From NCBI GenBank assembly GCA_900555375.1, contig USLC01000025.1, positions 1 to 8,188 of the forward strand: DNA of 8,188 nucleotides, in the 5' to 3' direction. This DNA is from an uncultured Eubacteriales bacterium (lineage in GTDB: Bacteria > Bacillota > Clostridia > Monoglobales > Monoglobaceae). The notes under the pieces were generated by a model that was not told the DNA's origin, made no database searches, and was given only the letters and a program-made list of their open reading frames with translations. The translations under genes and the position numbers were made by a program. This document shows, one piece after another, positions 1 to 6,312 of the stretch; position 1 is the stretch's first letter, and each line of letters opens with the position of its first letter.

Positions 1-860
1 CCTATAATCAAAGAGCTTACTATATCGGATATAACCTGTGCCTTATCCGTAAAATATCCCGCTATCATAACGGGGTCAAAGCATTGGTTTATAAAAACAT
101 TGTTAAAAAAACTGATAAGAACGATTAAAACGGCGCTGATACAGCCAAACTTGCTTATGCTTGCGGCAAGCTTTGAAAGCTTAACCGCGAGTGGGCTCTC
201 TCTGCCCTCCTCCTGCGCCTCGTGCGTCAGCCTTCCGTAAACGGTCTTGTCACCCACAACATCCGCTATCATCTTTGCCTCGCCCGAGCACACAACGCTT
301 CCGCGGAAAAGATTATGATGATTCCAAAAATCGTTAAAAGCCGACCTGTCTGACAAAACGCCGTCAAAAACCTTTTCCGCCTCTTTGCTTTCTCCGTTAA
401 GCGGCGACTGGTCAATCGAAATTTTACCGCCCGCGATTCTGCCGTCGGCTGGAACAATATCGCCCGACTGCAATAATATTAAATCTCCGCAGACAATGTC
501 GGATGTCAGAATTTCGCACAGCTTGCCGTCGCGAAAGACCTTGCTTTTTGTCATCTCCGCCTCCGCCTGAAGCCGTCTGAAGGTGTTTTCATTGCTGTAC
601 TCTGACAGCGCCGAAACAAATGTTGAAATTATAATCGACAAAAGTATTCCACAGCACTCGTGCCAATCCACCTTTCCGAAAAATGTAAACACCACATTTA
701 TCCCCAAGGCGACAAGCAGAACAGTTATAATAGGGTCCTCATAATTGCTCCAATACGTTTGAAAGAAAGTCTTTTTCTCCTTCGGAGTCAGCACATTTTT
801 GCCGTGCTCGCGCGCCGATTTTTCCGCCTCGGCGGTACTTAATCCCTGTATTTTATTCAT
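1..860 (-). CDS. P-type cation-translocating ATPase, probably Ca2+ type (N-terminal part, truncated by window edge)
   Basis: Integral-membrane ATP-driven cation pump; only the first 286 codons are in the window. Visible order: a cytoplasmic N-terminal segment (residues 5-40, LSTAEAEKSAREHGKN, like the P2-type cation ATPase N-terminal domain), two hydrophobic helices (about 43-62 and 70-87), the actuator domain (about 100-210) with GDIVPADG at 133-140 and the dephosphorylation loop at 155-158, then a third helix (about 238-258). The actuator loop reads NGES rather than the classical TGES; the catalytic Glu is kept. The phosphorylated Asp motif (DKTGT) and the ATP-binding domain lie beyond the left edge, so activity and ion specificity cannot be judged. 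The ATG at 858-860 is supported by GGAGG at 871-875, ten bases upstream. No convincing promoter was found for it. It is divergent from the DUF6062-like gene. The family call is secure; Ca2+ specificity is inference from overall resemblance to bacterial PMCA-type pumps. Confidence 0.9.
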   Translation of the reverse strand, partial: MNKIQGLSTAEAEKSAREHGKNVLTPKEKKTFFQTYWSNYEDPIITVLLVALGINVVFTFFGKVDWHECCGILLSIIISTFVSALSEYSNENTFRRLQAEAEMTKSKVFRDGKLCEILTSDIVCGDLILLQSGDIVPADGRIAGGKISIDQSPLNGESKEAEKVFDGVLSDRSAFNDFWNHHNLFRGSVVCSGEAKMIADVVGDKTVYGRLTHEAQEEGRESPLAVKLSKLAASISKFGCISAVLIVLISFFNNVFINQCFDPVMIAGYFTDKAQVISDIVSSLII

Positions 861-955
861 TTGAAGCCGACCTCCGCCATTACTTTGTTATTATCTATAC
901 TTATGCGGACAAGACGGCTTTTATTCTGCGGACGCGCTTATTTCGGGCAAAGCAT

Positions 956-1008
956 ATTTGCTTTATTGAGTTGACTTTTTAAACCGTGTGTATTATAATA
1001 AAGCAAAT
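956..1008. repeat. Perfect 12-bp inverted repeat flanking a promoter (possible operator pair)
   Basis: The left arm ATTTGCTTTATT (956-967) is the exact reverse complement of the right arm AATAAAGCAAAT (997-1008). The arms are centred 41 bp apart, about four helical turns. The left arm sits just upstream of the -35 box and the right arm overlaps the last three bases of the -10 box and the expected start site. Because most of the repeat lies outside the transcript, it would act as DNA rather than as an RNA hairpin. A paired repressor-binding site with looping is an inference; both arms are AT-rich, so chance is not excluded. Confidence 0.45.
971..999 (+). promoter_or_regulatory. Sigma-A type promoter for the DUF6062-like gene
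   Basis: TTGACT (971-976) and TATAAT (994-999) are separated by exactly 17 bp, matching the housekeeping consensus at 11 of 12 positions. The expected start near 1006 gives a leader of about 40 bases before the ATG at 1047, with AAGGAGA at 1034-1040 as ribosome binding site. Confidence 0.8.
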
Positions 1009-1046
1009 CATTTGACATTTCAAAATCAAGCCCAAGGAGAAAACCT

Positions 1047-1769
1047 ATGAAAGAAAAAATATACACTATTCCGCTGACAGAGGCATTTGACAAAGACTGC
1101 GAATGTGCGTTTTGCGAAATCGAACGCAAGCTTGACGCCGAAATTTTGGATTATATTCTCGGTCCGTCATATATGGAAGAGGACATCCGCACAGAGACAA
1201 ACAAGCACGGCTTCTGCAAATACCACTATGACAAAATGTTTCACGCACAGAATCGCCTCGGCGTTGCCCTTATGGTCAGCACTCATCTTAAAAAAATCCG
1301 CACGGATATAGAATCCGTTATGGCGGAAGAGCAAAACGGCGGCAAGCGCGGAATATTTCAAAAACCCTCTGCCGACTCTCCCGTTTTTGACTACACAAAC
1401 GCGCTGACTCACGATTGCTATGCCTGCTCTCGCGCAGAGGCGCGTATGGACGAATATGTAGATACATTTTTTTATTTATGGAAGAGAGAGCCCGACTTCC
1501 GCGAAAAGGTAAAATCCTGCAAGGGCTTTTGCCTTAACCATTTTTCGCGGCTGCTTGCGGAGGGTCGCCAAAAGCTCAATAATGACGCATTTAAAGAGCT
1601 TCTCGCGGTTCTTGTTCCTCAAGAGCGCGAAAACCTTTCAAGAATTTCCGATGAGCTTGATTGGTTTATTCAAAAATTCGACTATCGTTTTCAAAACGAA
1701 CCGTGGAAAAATTCAAAAGACTCGCTTGAACGCGCCATACTTAAAATCTCTTCGGCTCGGCTTGACTGA
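1047..1769 (+). CDS. DUF6062-like cysteine-rich protein with two putative zinc sites
   Basis: A 240-residue soluble protein with no signal peptide or membrane helix; function unknown. It resembles the DUF6062 family found in Clostridia. Two similar halves can be seen. The first has C18-x-C20-x2-C23 followed by GFCKYH (C57, H60). The second has CYAC (C124, C127) followed by GFCLNH (C162, H165). Each half thus offers a CxxC plus CxxH set, a plausible CCCH zinc site, suggesting an internal duplication. The C-terminus carries a PWKNSKDSLERAI segment (219-231) that I associate with this family. The start is fixed by AAGGAGA six bases upstream and by a strong promoter at 971-999. The gene is monocistronic: it is divergent from the ATPase and ends just before a two-way terminator shared with polA. 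Zinc binding and family assignment are inferences from motif pattern; some database entries for such proteins carry transporter names that this sequence does not support. Confidence 0.75.
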   Translation: MKEKIYTIPLTEAFDKDCECAFCEIERKLDAEILDYILGPSYMEEDIRTETNKHGFCKYHYDKMFHAQNRLGVALMVSTHLKKIRTDIESVMAEEQNGGKRGIFQKPSADSPVFDYTNALTHDCYACSRAEARMDEYVDTFFYLWKREPDFREKVKSCKGFCLNHFSRLLAEGRQKLNNDAFKELLAVLVPQERENLSRISDELDWFIQKFDYRFQNEPWKNSKDSLERAILKISSARLD

Positions 1770-1774
1770 AAACA

Positions 1775-1812
1775 AAAAATGCAGATGTCTTTATAAAGAC
1801 ATCTGCATTTTT
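1775..1812. terminator. Bidirectional intrinsic terminator between the DUF6062-like gene and polA
   Basis: A perfect 38-bp palindrome, A5-TGCAGATGTC-TTTATAAA-GACATCTGCA-T5, lies five bases after the DUF6062-like stop and 13 bases after the polA stop. Read from either side it gives a stable stem followed by a U tract, so it can terminate both convergent transcripts. Confidence 0.9.
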
Positions 1813-1825
1813 AACGTAAATCAGC

Positions 1826-4471
1826 TTACTTTGTATCATACCAAGTCTTGCCCTTATTCATATCCACCTTAAGCGGAACGGACAACGCGTACGCATTTTC
1901 CATTTCCTCTTTCAAAATTTTTGCCGCGGCATCTGACTCTTCTTCAGGCGATTCGACTATAAGCTCATCGTGAACCTGAAGGACAAGCTTGGCTTTAAGT
2001 CCTTCTTTTTTTAATCTGCTTTGAACATTAACCATAGCTATTTTTATAATATCCGCTGCGCTGCCCTGAATCGGTGCGTTCATCGCCACCCTTTCCCCAA
2101 AGGCGCGCACATTGTGCGAGCTTGACGAAAGCTCTGGGATATATCTGCGTCTGCCGAGTATGGTTGTTATATATCCGTCCTTTTTTGCATCCTCTACGGT
2201 TTTTTGCATATACTCTGCCACCTTGTGATAATGTGCCAGATATCCGTCAATGTATTCCTGCGCCTCTTTGCGCGTTGTGCCTATATCCTGCGCAAGCGAA
2301 AATGCGCCGATACCGTACACTATTCCAAAGTTTACAGCCTTTGCGCGCGAACGCATCTGCGGCGTCACCTCTTCAAACGGCACTTTAAACACCGTTGCGG
2401 CTGTCTGCGTGTGAATATCCTCTCCGCTTTTAAACGCCTGTTTCATTTCTTCATCATCGGCTATATGCGCCAAAACTCTTAGCTCAATCTGCGAATAATC
2501 GGCGTCAATCAGGCACCAATCACTGCGCTCTGCCGCAAACATTTTTCTAAGCTCTCTGCCAAGCTCGGTTCTGACCGGAATGTTCTGAAGATTAGGTTCG
2601 GTACTGCTTAGCCGCCCCGTATTTGTAACGGTTTGGTTAAAGTGCGAATGAATCCTTCTTGTTTTTTCGTTTACCACGCTGTCAAGCCCGACAACATATG
2701 TCGCCTGAAGTTTTGCAAGCTGTCTGTAATCAAGCACGGCATTTGCTATCGGATGCTTTAAGCGCAGCTTTTCAAGTATATCAACGTTTGTTGAATAGCT
2801 TCCGCTTTTTGTCTTTTTGCCGTACGGAAGTTCAAGCTTTTCAAACAAAATCACACCAAGCTGTTTAGGAGAATTTATATTAAATTCTTCTCCCGCCATA
2901 TCATAAATTTCACCGCGCAGCGTTTCAATACGCCCTTCAAGCATAGTCCCGAACTCGGCAAGAGCCTTTCTGTCTATATACATTCCGCGGAGCTGAAGCT
3001 GCGCCAGCACCTCGGTAAGCGGAAGCTCTGTATCATAATACAGCTTGTGCTGCCCGTTTTCTTCTATCTGCTCTGCCATTTTTTCCGCAAGCTTTTCTAC
3101 GGCAAAAACCTTGCTGATTTTCTCTTCTGTGTCGTCTGCGCCGACCACATCTGCCATTGAAATCTGGTCGCCGTCGCCTGAGCCGCCCTCGTCTAAAAAT
3201 GCGCCCAAATATTTTTGGCAAAGCTCGCCCACATGGTAGTCGGCTCTGTTGGGGTCTAAAATATATGCCGCAAGCATTACATCAAATGTCACATTTTTAA
3301 ACTCTGTTTCATCGGCGTCTATTCCATAATCGGACAGCGCAATCATATCCTCTTTAATATCAAATCCGGTCTTTTCAAATCTCGTGTCGGCAAAGAATTT
3401 TCTTTGACCGTTTAAATCCACATCGGCATATATTGCCTTTTTTGAATCCCTCGGCTTTACATAAATTCTGCACACATCCCTTACATATGCTACTTTTCCG
3501 CATTCTGCCGCCGCCGAAAGAAGCTCGTCAAAGCTGACTTGTTCGCCATCTCCTTTTATTGTCTTTACCTCGCTTTGAATGTCCGCTGCGCTTATCTTAC
3601 CCTCTAAATTAAGCTTGCGTATAAAAGAGCTGAAGTTAAGACGGGCAAAAAGCTTTGCAAGCTCTGCCTCATCATATCCTGTTCTGCGTGCGCCGTCAAA
3701 ATCAAACTCTATAGGAACATTTCTGTCGATTGTCGCAAGCTCATAGCTCATAAAGGCGCTGTCTTTTCCGTCCGCCAGCTTATTTTTAACGCTTGCGGTG
3801 ACCTCAAGCGCGTCCGTATCCTCATAAATCTTTTCTATACTTCCGTATTTTTGGATAAGCGACATTGCTGTTTTTTCGCCTATTCCTTTAACCCCGGGGA
3901 TATTATCCGATGCATCGCCCATAAGCGCCTTTACATCAATAAAAGCGCCGGGTTCTATCCCGTACTTCTCTTTAAACTCTGCCTCGCCGTAATCTGTTGT
4001 TTCCGTCTTTCCCATTCTGGTTACCACCAATTTTATAACCGTCTTGTCCGAGCACAGCTGTAAATCGTCTTTGTCTCCGGTCAGGATTCTGCAGTCAATT
4101 CCGCTTTTTTCGCACATAGCCGAAACAGTACCGATTATATCGTCCGCCTCATAGCCCGCCTTTTCAAGGCATAGGCAGTTCATTTTTTGAAGAACCTCTT
4201 TTATCAGCGGAAGCTGTACCAAAAAGTCTTCGGGCGCAGGCTTGCGCTGTGCTTTGTACAGCTCATATTTCTTGTGTCTGAAGGTCTTTTCCTTTACGTC
4301 AAATGCAACGCAAAGATAATCGGGATTTTCCTCGTCAAGATACTTAAACATTATATTTAAGAATCCGTACACCGCGTTTGTCGGGGTTCCGTCAGGCGCA
4401 GTAAGAGGGCGTATTCCGTAATACGCCCTGTTTAAAATACTGTTTCCGTCTATTATTAATAATTTTTTCAT
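1826..4471 (-). CDS. polA: DNA polymerase I (5' nuclease active, proofreading domain degenerate)
   Basis: An 881-residue family A polymerase, acting in Okazaki-fragment maturation and repair synthesis. Residues 1-290 form the FEN-like 5'-3' exonuclease, with metal-ligand motifs at IIDGN (6-10), YEADD (107-111), TGDKDD (131-136) and GDASDNIPGVKGIGEK (185-200). Residues about 310-490 correspond to the 3'-5' exonuclease fold, but the catalytic DTE motif is absent, as in Bacillus-type Pol I, so proofreading is probably lost. Residues about 490-881 are the polymerase: motif A DADYSQIELR (656-665, catalytic D658), motif B R707/K711/F715/Y719 in RSRAKAVNFGIVYG, and motif C QVHDE (832-836, catalytic D835). 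F715 is the usual Phe at the position that governs dideoxynucleotide discrimination. Length and motifs indicate an intact gene. The start MKKLLIIDGN is the conserved one, though its Shine-Dalgarno match (GGAG, 4485-4488) is 13 bases away and weak. It is the last gene of the flippase/sigma/anti-sigma cluster, 29 bp after the anti-sigma stop. Confidence 0.98.
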   Translation of the reverse strand: MKKLLIIDGNSILNRAYYGIRPLTAPDGTPTNAVYGFLNIMFKYLDEENPDYLCVAFDVKEKTFRHKKYELYKAQRKPAPEDFLVQLPLIKEVLQKMNCLCLEKAGYEADDIIGTVSAMCEKSGIDCRILTGDKDDLQLCSDKTVIKLVVTRMGKTETTDYGEAEFKEKYGIEPGAFIDVKALMGDASDNIPGVKGIGEKTAMSLIQKYGSIEKIYEDTDALEVTASVKNKLADGKDSAFMSYELATIDRNVPIEFDFDGARRTGYDEAELAKLFARLNFSSFIRKLNLEGKISAADIQSEVKTIKGDGEQVSFDELLSAAAECGKVAYVRDVCRIYVKPRDSKKAIYADVDLNGQRKFFADTRFEKTGFDIKEDMIALSDYGIDADETEFKNVTFDVMLAAYILDPNRADYHVGELCQKYLGAFLDEGGSGDGDQISMADVVGADDTEEKISKVFAVEKLAEKMAEQIEENGQHKLYYDTELPLTEVLAQLQLRGMYIDRKALAEFGTMLEGRIETLRGEIYDMAGEEFNINSPKQLGVILFEKLELPYGKKTKSGSYSTNVDILEKLRLKHPIANAVLDYRQLAKLQATYVVGLDSVVNEKTRRIHSHFNQTVTNTGRLSSTEPNLQNIPVRTELGRELRKMFAAERSDWCLIDADYSQIELRVLAHIADDEEMKQAFKSGEDIHTQTAATVFKVPFEEVTPQMRSRAKAVNFGIVYGIGAFSLAQDIGTTRKEAQEYIDGYLAHYHKVAEYMQKTVEDAKKDGYITTILGRRRYIPELSSSSHNVRAFGERVAMNAPIQGSAADIIKIAMVNVQSRLKKEGLKAKLVLQVHDELIVESPEEESDAAAKILKEEMENAYALSVPLKVDMNKGKTWYDTK

Positions 4472-4500
4472 CTTATGCTTTATGCTCCGTTCCTATAGGA

Positions 4501-5634
4501 TTAATCTGCGGTTACCGTCACCGATATTATTCCTTTTAAATTCTCTCCGTATTCGGCGCTGAGTTCGGCTCCGCAGTCCGCGACATAGCCGACAATACTC
4601 TGCCACATATCAAGGCTTATGTCAAAGCTGATTGTATCGCCGCTTTCCGATACGCCGAACCGTTTTGCAAACTCTGTCGGATTATCGCATACAACCGTAC
4701 ACGAAACAGGCTCGGATGCCGCTTTTGCCGCCGAGACAGACGCACTTGCGCCGTTATCCGCGCCGTCCATAGCATATACGTCCGAAGTATAATCCGCACT
4801 TCTTCTGTTCAACGACGCTCCGCCCGAGGCGGACGCATATGCCGAATCTGCCGCGCGCTTTTCTGTCTGCTCATCCTCGCTTTGCGGTGCTGCATAGTTT
4901 GCGCCGTTCTCACTTGAACTATCCTTTATTTTATCGGCTTCGGCATCTATTTTTGTATTCTCCGTATCATTTTTACTCTCCGCGGCAGATGCGTTCGATT
5001 CATTTGATTCATTTGATTCATTTGATTCTGTATTTCCGCCGCTTTTTGAAGGCGAAACCCTTTCTGAATTACTGCTGCTCGGCAGACTGTTATTATCCGA
5101 CTGATTTTTGGGGGTATTTACGCCTGCCGATGTATCCGTCTGCCCTTCCTGCCTTTCTTCTTTAACCACGTCCGTATTTGCGTCAGTATCGGACGGGGCA
5201 TTATTTTTGTCACCCGAAGCATTTATATCCGCATTGCCCGAAGTTTTAACCGAGTCGGTCAAAACGCTGTCATCATTTTTAACAAATTTATCGTATATTC
5301 CGCCCGAATATATCCCGACAGCCAAAGCCGCACACGCGGCAAACGAAACTGCCGCCGCGGCGGTTCTTCCAAATATAATTCTGCGGCGCTGCATGATTCT
5401 GCGCGACTCTTCGGCAAGGCTTGCCGATATACGGTTTTTCAGTTCGCTGCTTGGTTTCTCTTCCTCAATCTGTGCCGCAGCCGCAAGCATTGCCTTAATT
5501 TCGGTCAGCTCTCCGCTGCATTCGGGGCAGGAATTTATATGCATTTCAAGCTCTTTGCTTTCTGCATCGTCAAGCATATCCGAAGCATAATCAAAAAGCA
5601 GCTCTCTGTACTTTTCACAGCCGTTGCTTTGCAT
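4501..5634 (-). CDS. Membrane-anchored zinc-finger anti-sigma factor with long Ser/Asn-rich linker
   Basis: Predicted to hold the ECF sigma factor encoded just upstream inactive at the membrane. The cytoplasmic N-terminus has the zinc-binding anti-sigma pattern C6 and H32-x3-C36-x2-C39 (HINSCPEC). A basic stretch (RRR, 83-85) precedes one transmembrane helix (about 88-109). Residues about 115-305 are a low-complexity Ser/Asn/Asp/Glu-rich segment, probably disordered and outside the membrane, including four ESN tripeptides in tandem. The last 70 residues look folded, contain three Cys, and match no domain I recognise. I chose the start at 5634 (MQSNGCEKY, 377 residues) because AAAGAGGTGAT (5639-5649) is an excellent Shine-Dalgarno sequence placed eight bases before it. 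An in-frame ATG at 5652 would merely translate that site (MKEVIY) and has no ribosome binding site of its own. It lies 48 bp after the sigma gene and 29 bp before polA, with no terminator between. The role is inferred from domain and neighbour; the signal sensed is unknown. Confidence 0.9.
   Translation of the reverse strand: MQSNGCEKYRELLFDYASDMLDDAESKELEMHINSCPECSGELTEIKAMLAAAAQIEEEKPSSELKNRISASLAEESRRIMQRRRIIFGRTAAAAVSFAACAALAVGIYSGGIYDKFVKNDDSVLTDSVKTSGNADINASGDKNNAPSDTDANTDVVKEERQEGQTDTSAGVNTPKNQSDNNSLPSSSNSERVSPSKSGGNTESNESNESNESNASAAESKNDTENTKIDAEADKIKDSSSENGANYAAPQSEDEQTEKRAADSAYASASGGASLNRRSADYTSDVYAMDGADNGASASVSAAKAASEPVSCTVVCDNPTEFAKRFGVSESGDTISFDISLDMWQSIVGYVADCGAELSAEYGENLKGIISVTVTAD
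4994..5029 (-). repeat. 9-bp tandem repeat, four copies, coding (ESN)4
   Basis: Plus-strand unit TTTGATTCA: copies at 4994-5002 (one mismatch, TTCGATTCA), 5003-5011, 5012-5020 and 5021-5029 (last base differs). On the coding strand the unit is GAATCAAAT, Glu-Ser-Asn, within the anti-sigma linker. Gain or loss of a unit keeps the reading frame, so copy number can vary without inactivating the protein. Confidence 0.9.
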
Positions 5635-5638
5635 ATAA

Positions 5639-5649
5639 ATCACCTCTTT
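5639..5649 (-). promoter_or_regulatory. Ribosome binding site that sets the anti-sigma start
   Basis: AAAGAGGTGAT matches the 16S-tail complement AAGGAGGTGAT at 10 of 11 positions. Eight bases separate GAGG from the ATG at 5634. This spacing identifies 5634, not the upstream ATG at 5652, as the probable start. Confidence 0.8.
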
Positions 5650-5682
5650 CATATATTATCAACTTATCTACATTATATTTGA

Positions 5683-6285
5683 CTACTGTTTTTTAAAATA
5701 TGTTCCGTCAAAATTATATTCTTTTTCAAGAATTGTTTTAAGCTGTGCACGGGCACGGCTTATCCTTGACTTAACCGTTCCGTCTCCGCACTTCATAATC
5801 TCTGCAATCTCGCTGTAGCTCATTCCGCGTATATCGCGCAGAACAATGACGGCTCTGTGCTCGTCCGACAGATGCGTAATCGCCGCCGCAACCATATGCT
5901 TAAGCTCTCTTTGCTCGGCAACCGCTTCGGGCAGGGGGCTGTCATCCTTAAGCTCGATTTGGCTTGTCCCGTCATCGTCCTCAAATTCTTTATCAAGCGA
6001 CAGCACCGTTTTATTTTTCTTCTTTTTCAGCTCGTCAAGGCAGGTGTTGACCGCAACGCGGTATATCCAGGTCGAAAACTTTGAGTTCCCCTTAAACGAA
6101 GCGATACTGCGGAAAATTTTAAGCATAATCTCCTGCGTCATATCATCCGCATCATCACGGCTTGCCGCCATACGCAAAGCTATATTGTATATCACGCCCA
6201 TATACTTCTCCATAAGCGTCTCAAACGCCGTATTATCACCCTTTACGGCTCTTTTTATAAGAATATTCTCGTTCGTTGCGATCAC
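5683..6285 (-). CDS. ECF-type RNA polymerase sigma factor
   Basis: A group 4 (ECF) sigma-70 factor of up to 200 residues. Region 2 spans about 20-88 (FETLMEKYMG, then DDMTQEIMLKIFRS for core binding and -10 recognition, and STWIYRVAVNTCLDELKKKK). A charged linker runs to about 128. Region 4 spans about 130-185, with the helix-turn-helix MSYSEIAEIM and GTVKSRISRARAQL for -35 recognition. There is no extra C-terminal domain. The partner anti-sigma factor follows 48 bp downstream. The start is uncertain: the only standard in-frame start is GTG at 6285, but it lies inside a perfect Shine-Dalgarno sequence (6280-6289). The codon at the right distance from that site is ACG at 6274-6276, giving (M)NENILIKRAVKG, which is a natural ECF N-terminus. 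I give the GTG-based limit and flag the alternative. Transcription probably starts from a housekeeping promoter at 6329-6357; I saw no ECF-type autoregulatory promoter. The target regulon is unknown. Confidence 0.95.
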   Translation of the reverse strand: MIATNENILIKRAVKGDNTAFETLMEKYMGVIYNIALRMAASRDDADDMTQEIMLKIFRSIASFKGNSKFSTWIYRVAVNTCLDELKKKKNKTVLSLDKEFEDDDGTSQIELKDDSPLPEAVAEQRELKHMVAAAITHLSDEHRAVIVLRDIRGMSYSEIAEIMKCGDGTVKSRISRARAQLKTILEKEYNFDGTYFKKQ

Positions 6286-6289
6286 CTCC
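6280..6289 (-). promoter_or_regulatory. Perfect 10-base Shine-Dalgarno sequence of the sigma gene
   Basis: GGAGGTGATC is fully complementary to the 3' tail typical of Gram-positive 16S rRNA. It covers the GTG at 6283-6285, so that GTG can hardly be the start it serves. Eight bases after GGAGG comes an in-frame ACG, the same spacing as in the anti-sigma gene. Confidence 0.8.
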
Positions 6290-6312
6290 CGTCGGGTTAA
6301 TCTGATGTTATT

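Noticed and set aside
310..860. Plus-strand frames opposite the P-type ATPase (385-570 and 660-842)
   Set aside because: They are antisense shadows; the minus-strand frame shows clear ATPase motifs and a good ribosome binding site.
1012..1017. A perfect TTGACA -35 box just upstream of the DUF6062-like gene
   Set aside because: No -10 sequence lies 16-19 bp downstream; that stretch is the ribosome binding site region. The promoter at 971-999 is far better.
1775..1812. Long perfect palindrome considered as a recombination or repeat-element site
   Set aside because: Its position between convergent stop codons and its flanking A5/T5 tracts are explained fully by a two-way terminator.
3033..3221. 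Arg-rich open frame opposite or out of phase with polA
   Set aside because: It is a shifted-frame shadow of the polA coding sequence; the Arg richness comes from reading Asp/Gly codons out of phase, and there is no ribosome binding site.
5108..5590. Plus-strand 160-codon open frame
   Set aside because: Lies antisense to the anti-sigma gene, is low-complexity Ser/Ala-rich, and has no ribosome binding site or promoter.
5672..5677. TATAAT on the minus strand between the sigma and anti-sigma genes
   Set aside because: No -35 match at the right distance (TATTTT at 17 bp). The AT-rich gap makes such a hexamer likely by chance.
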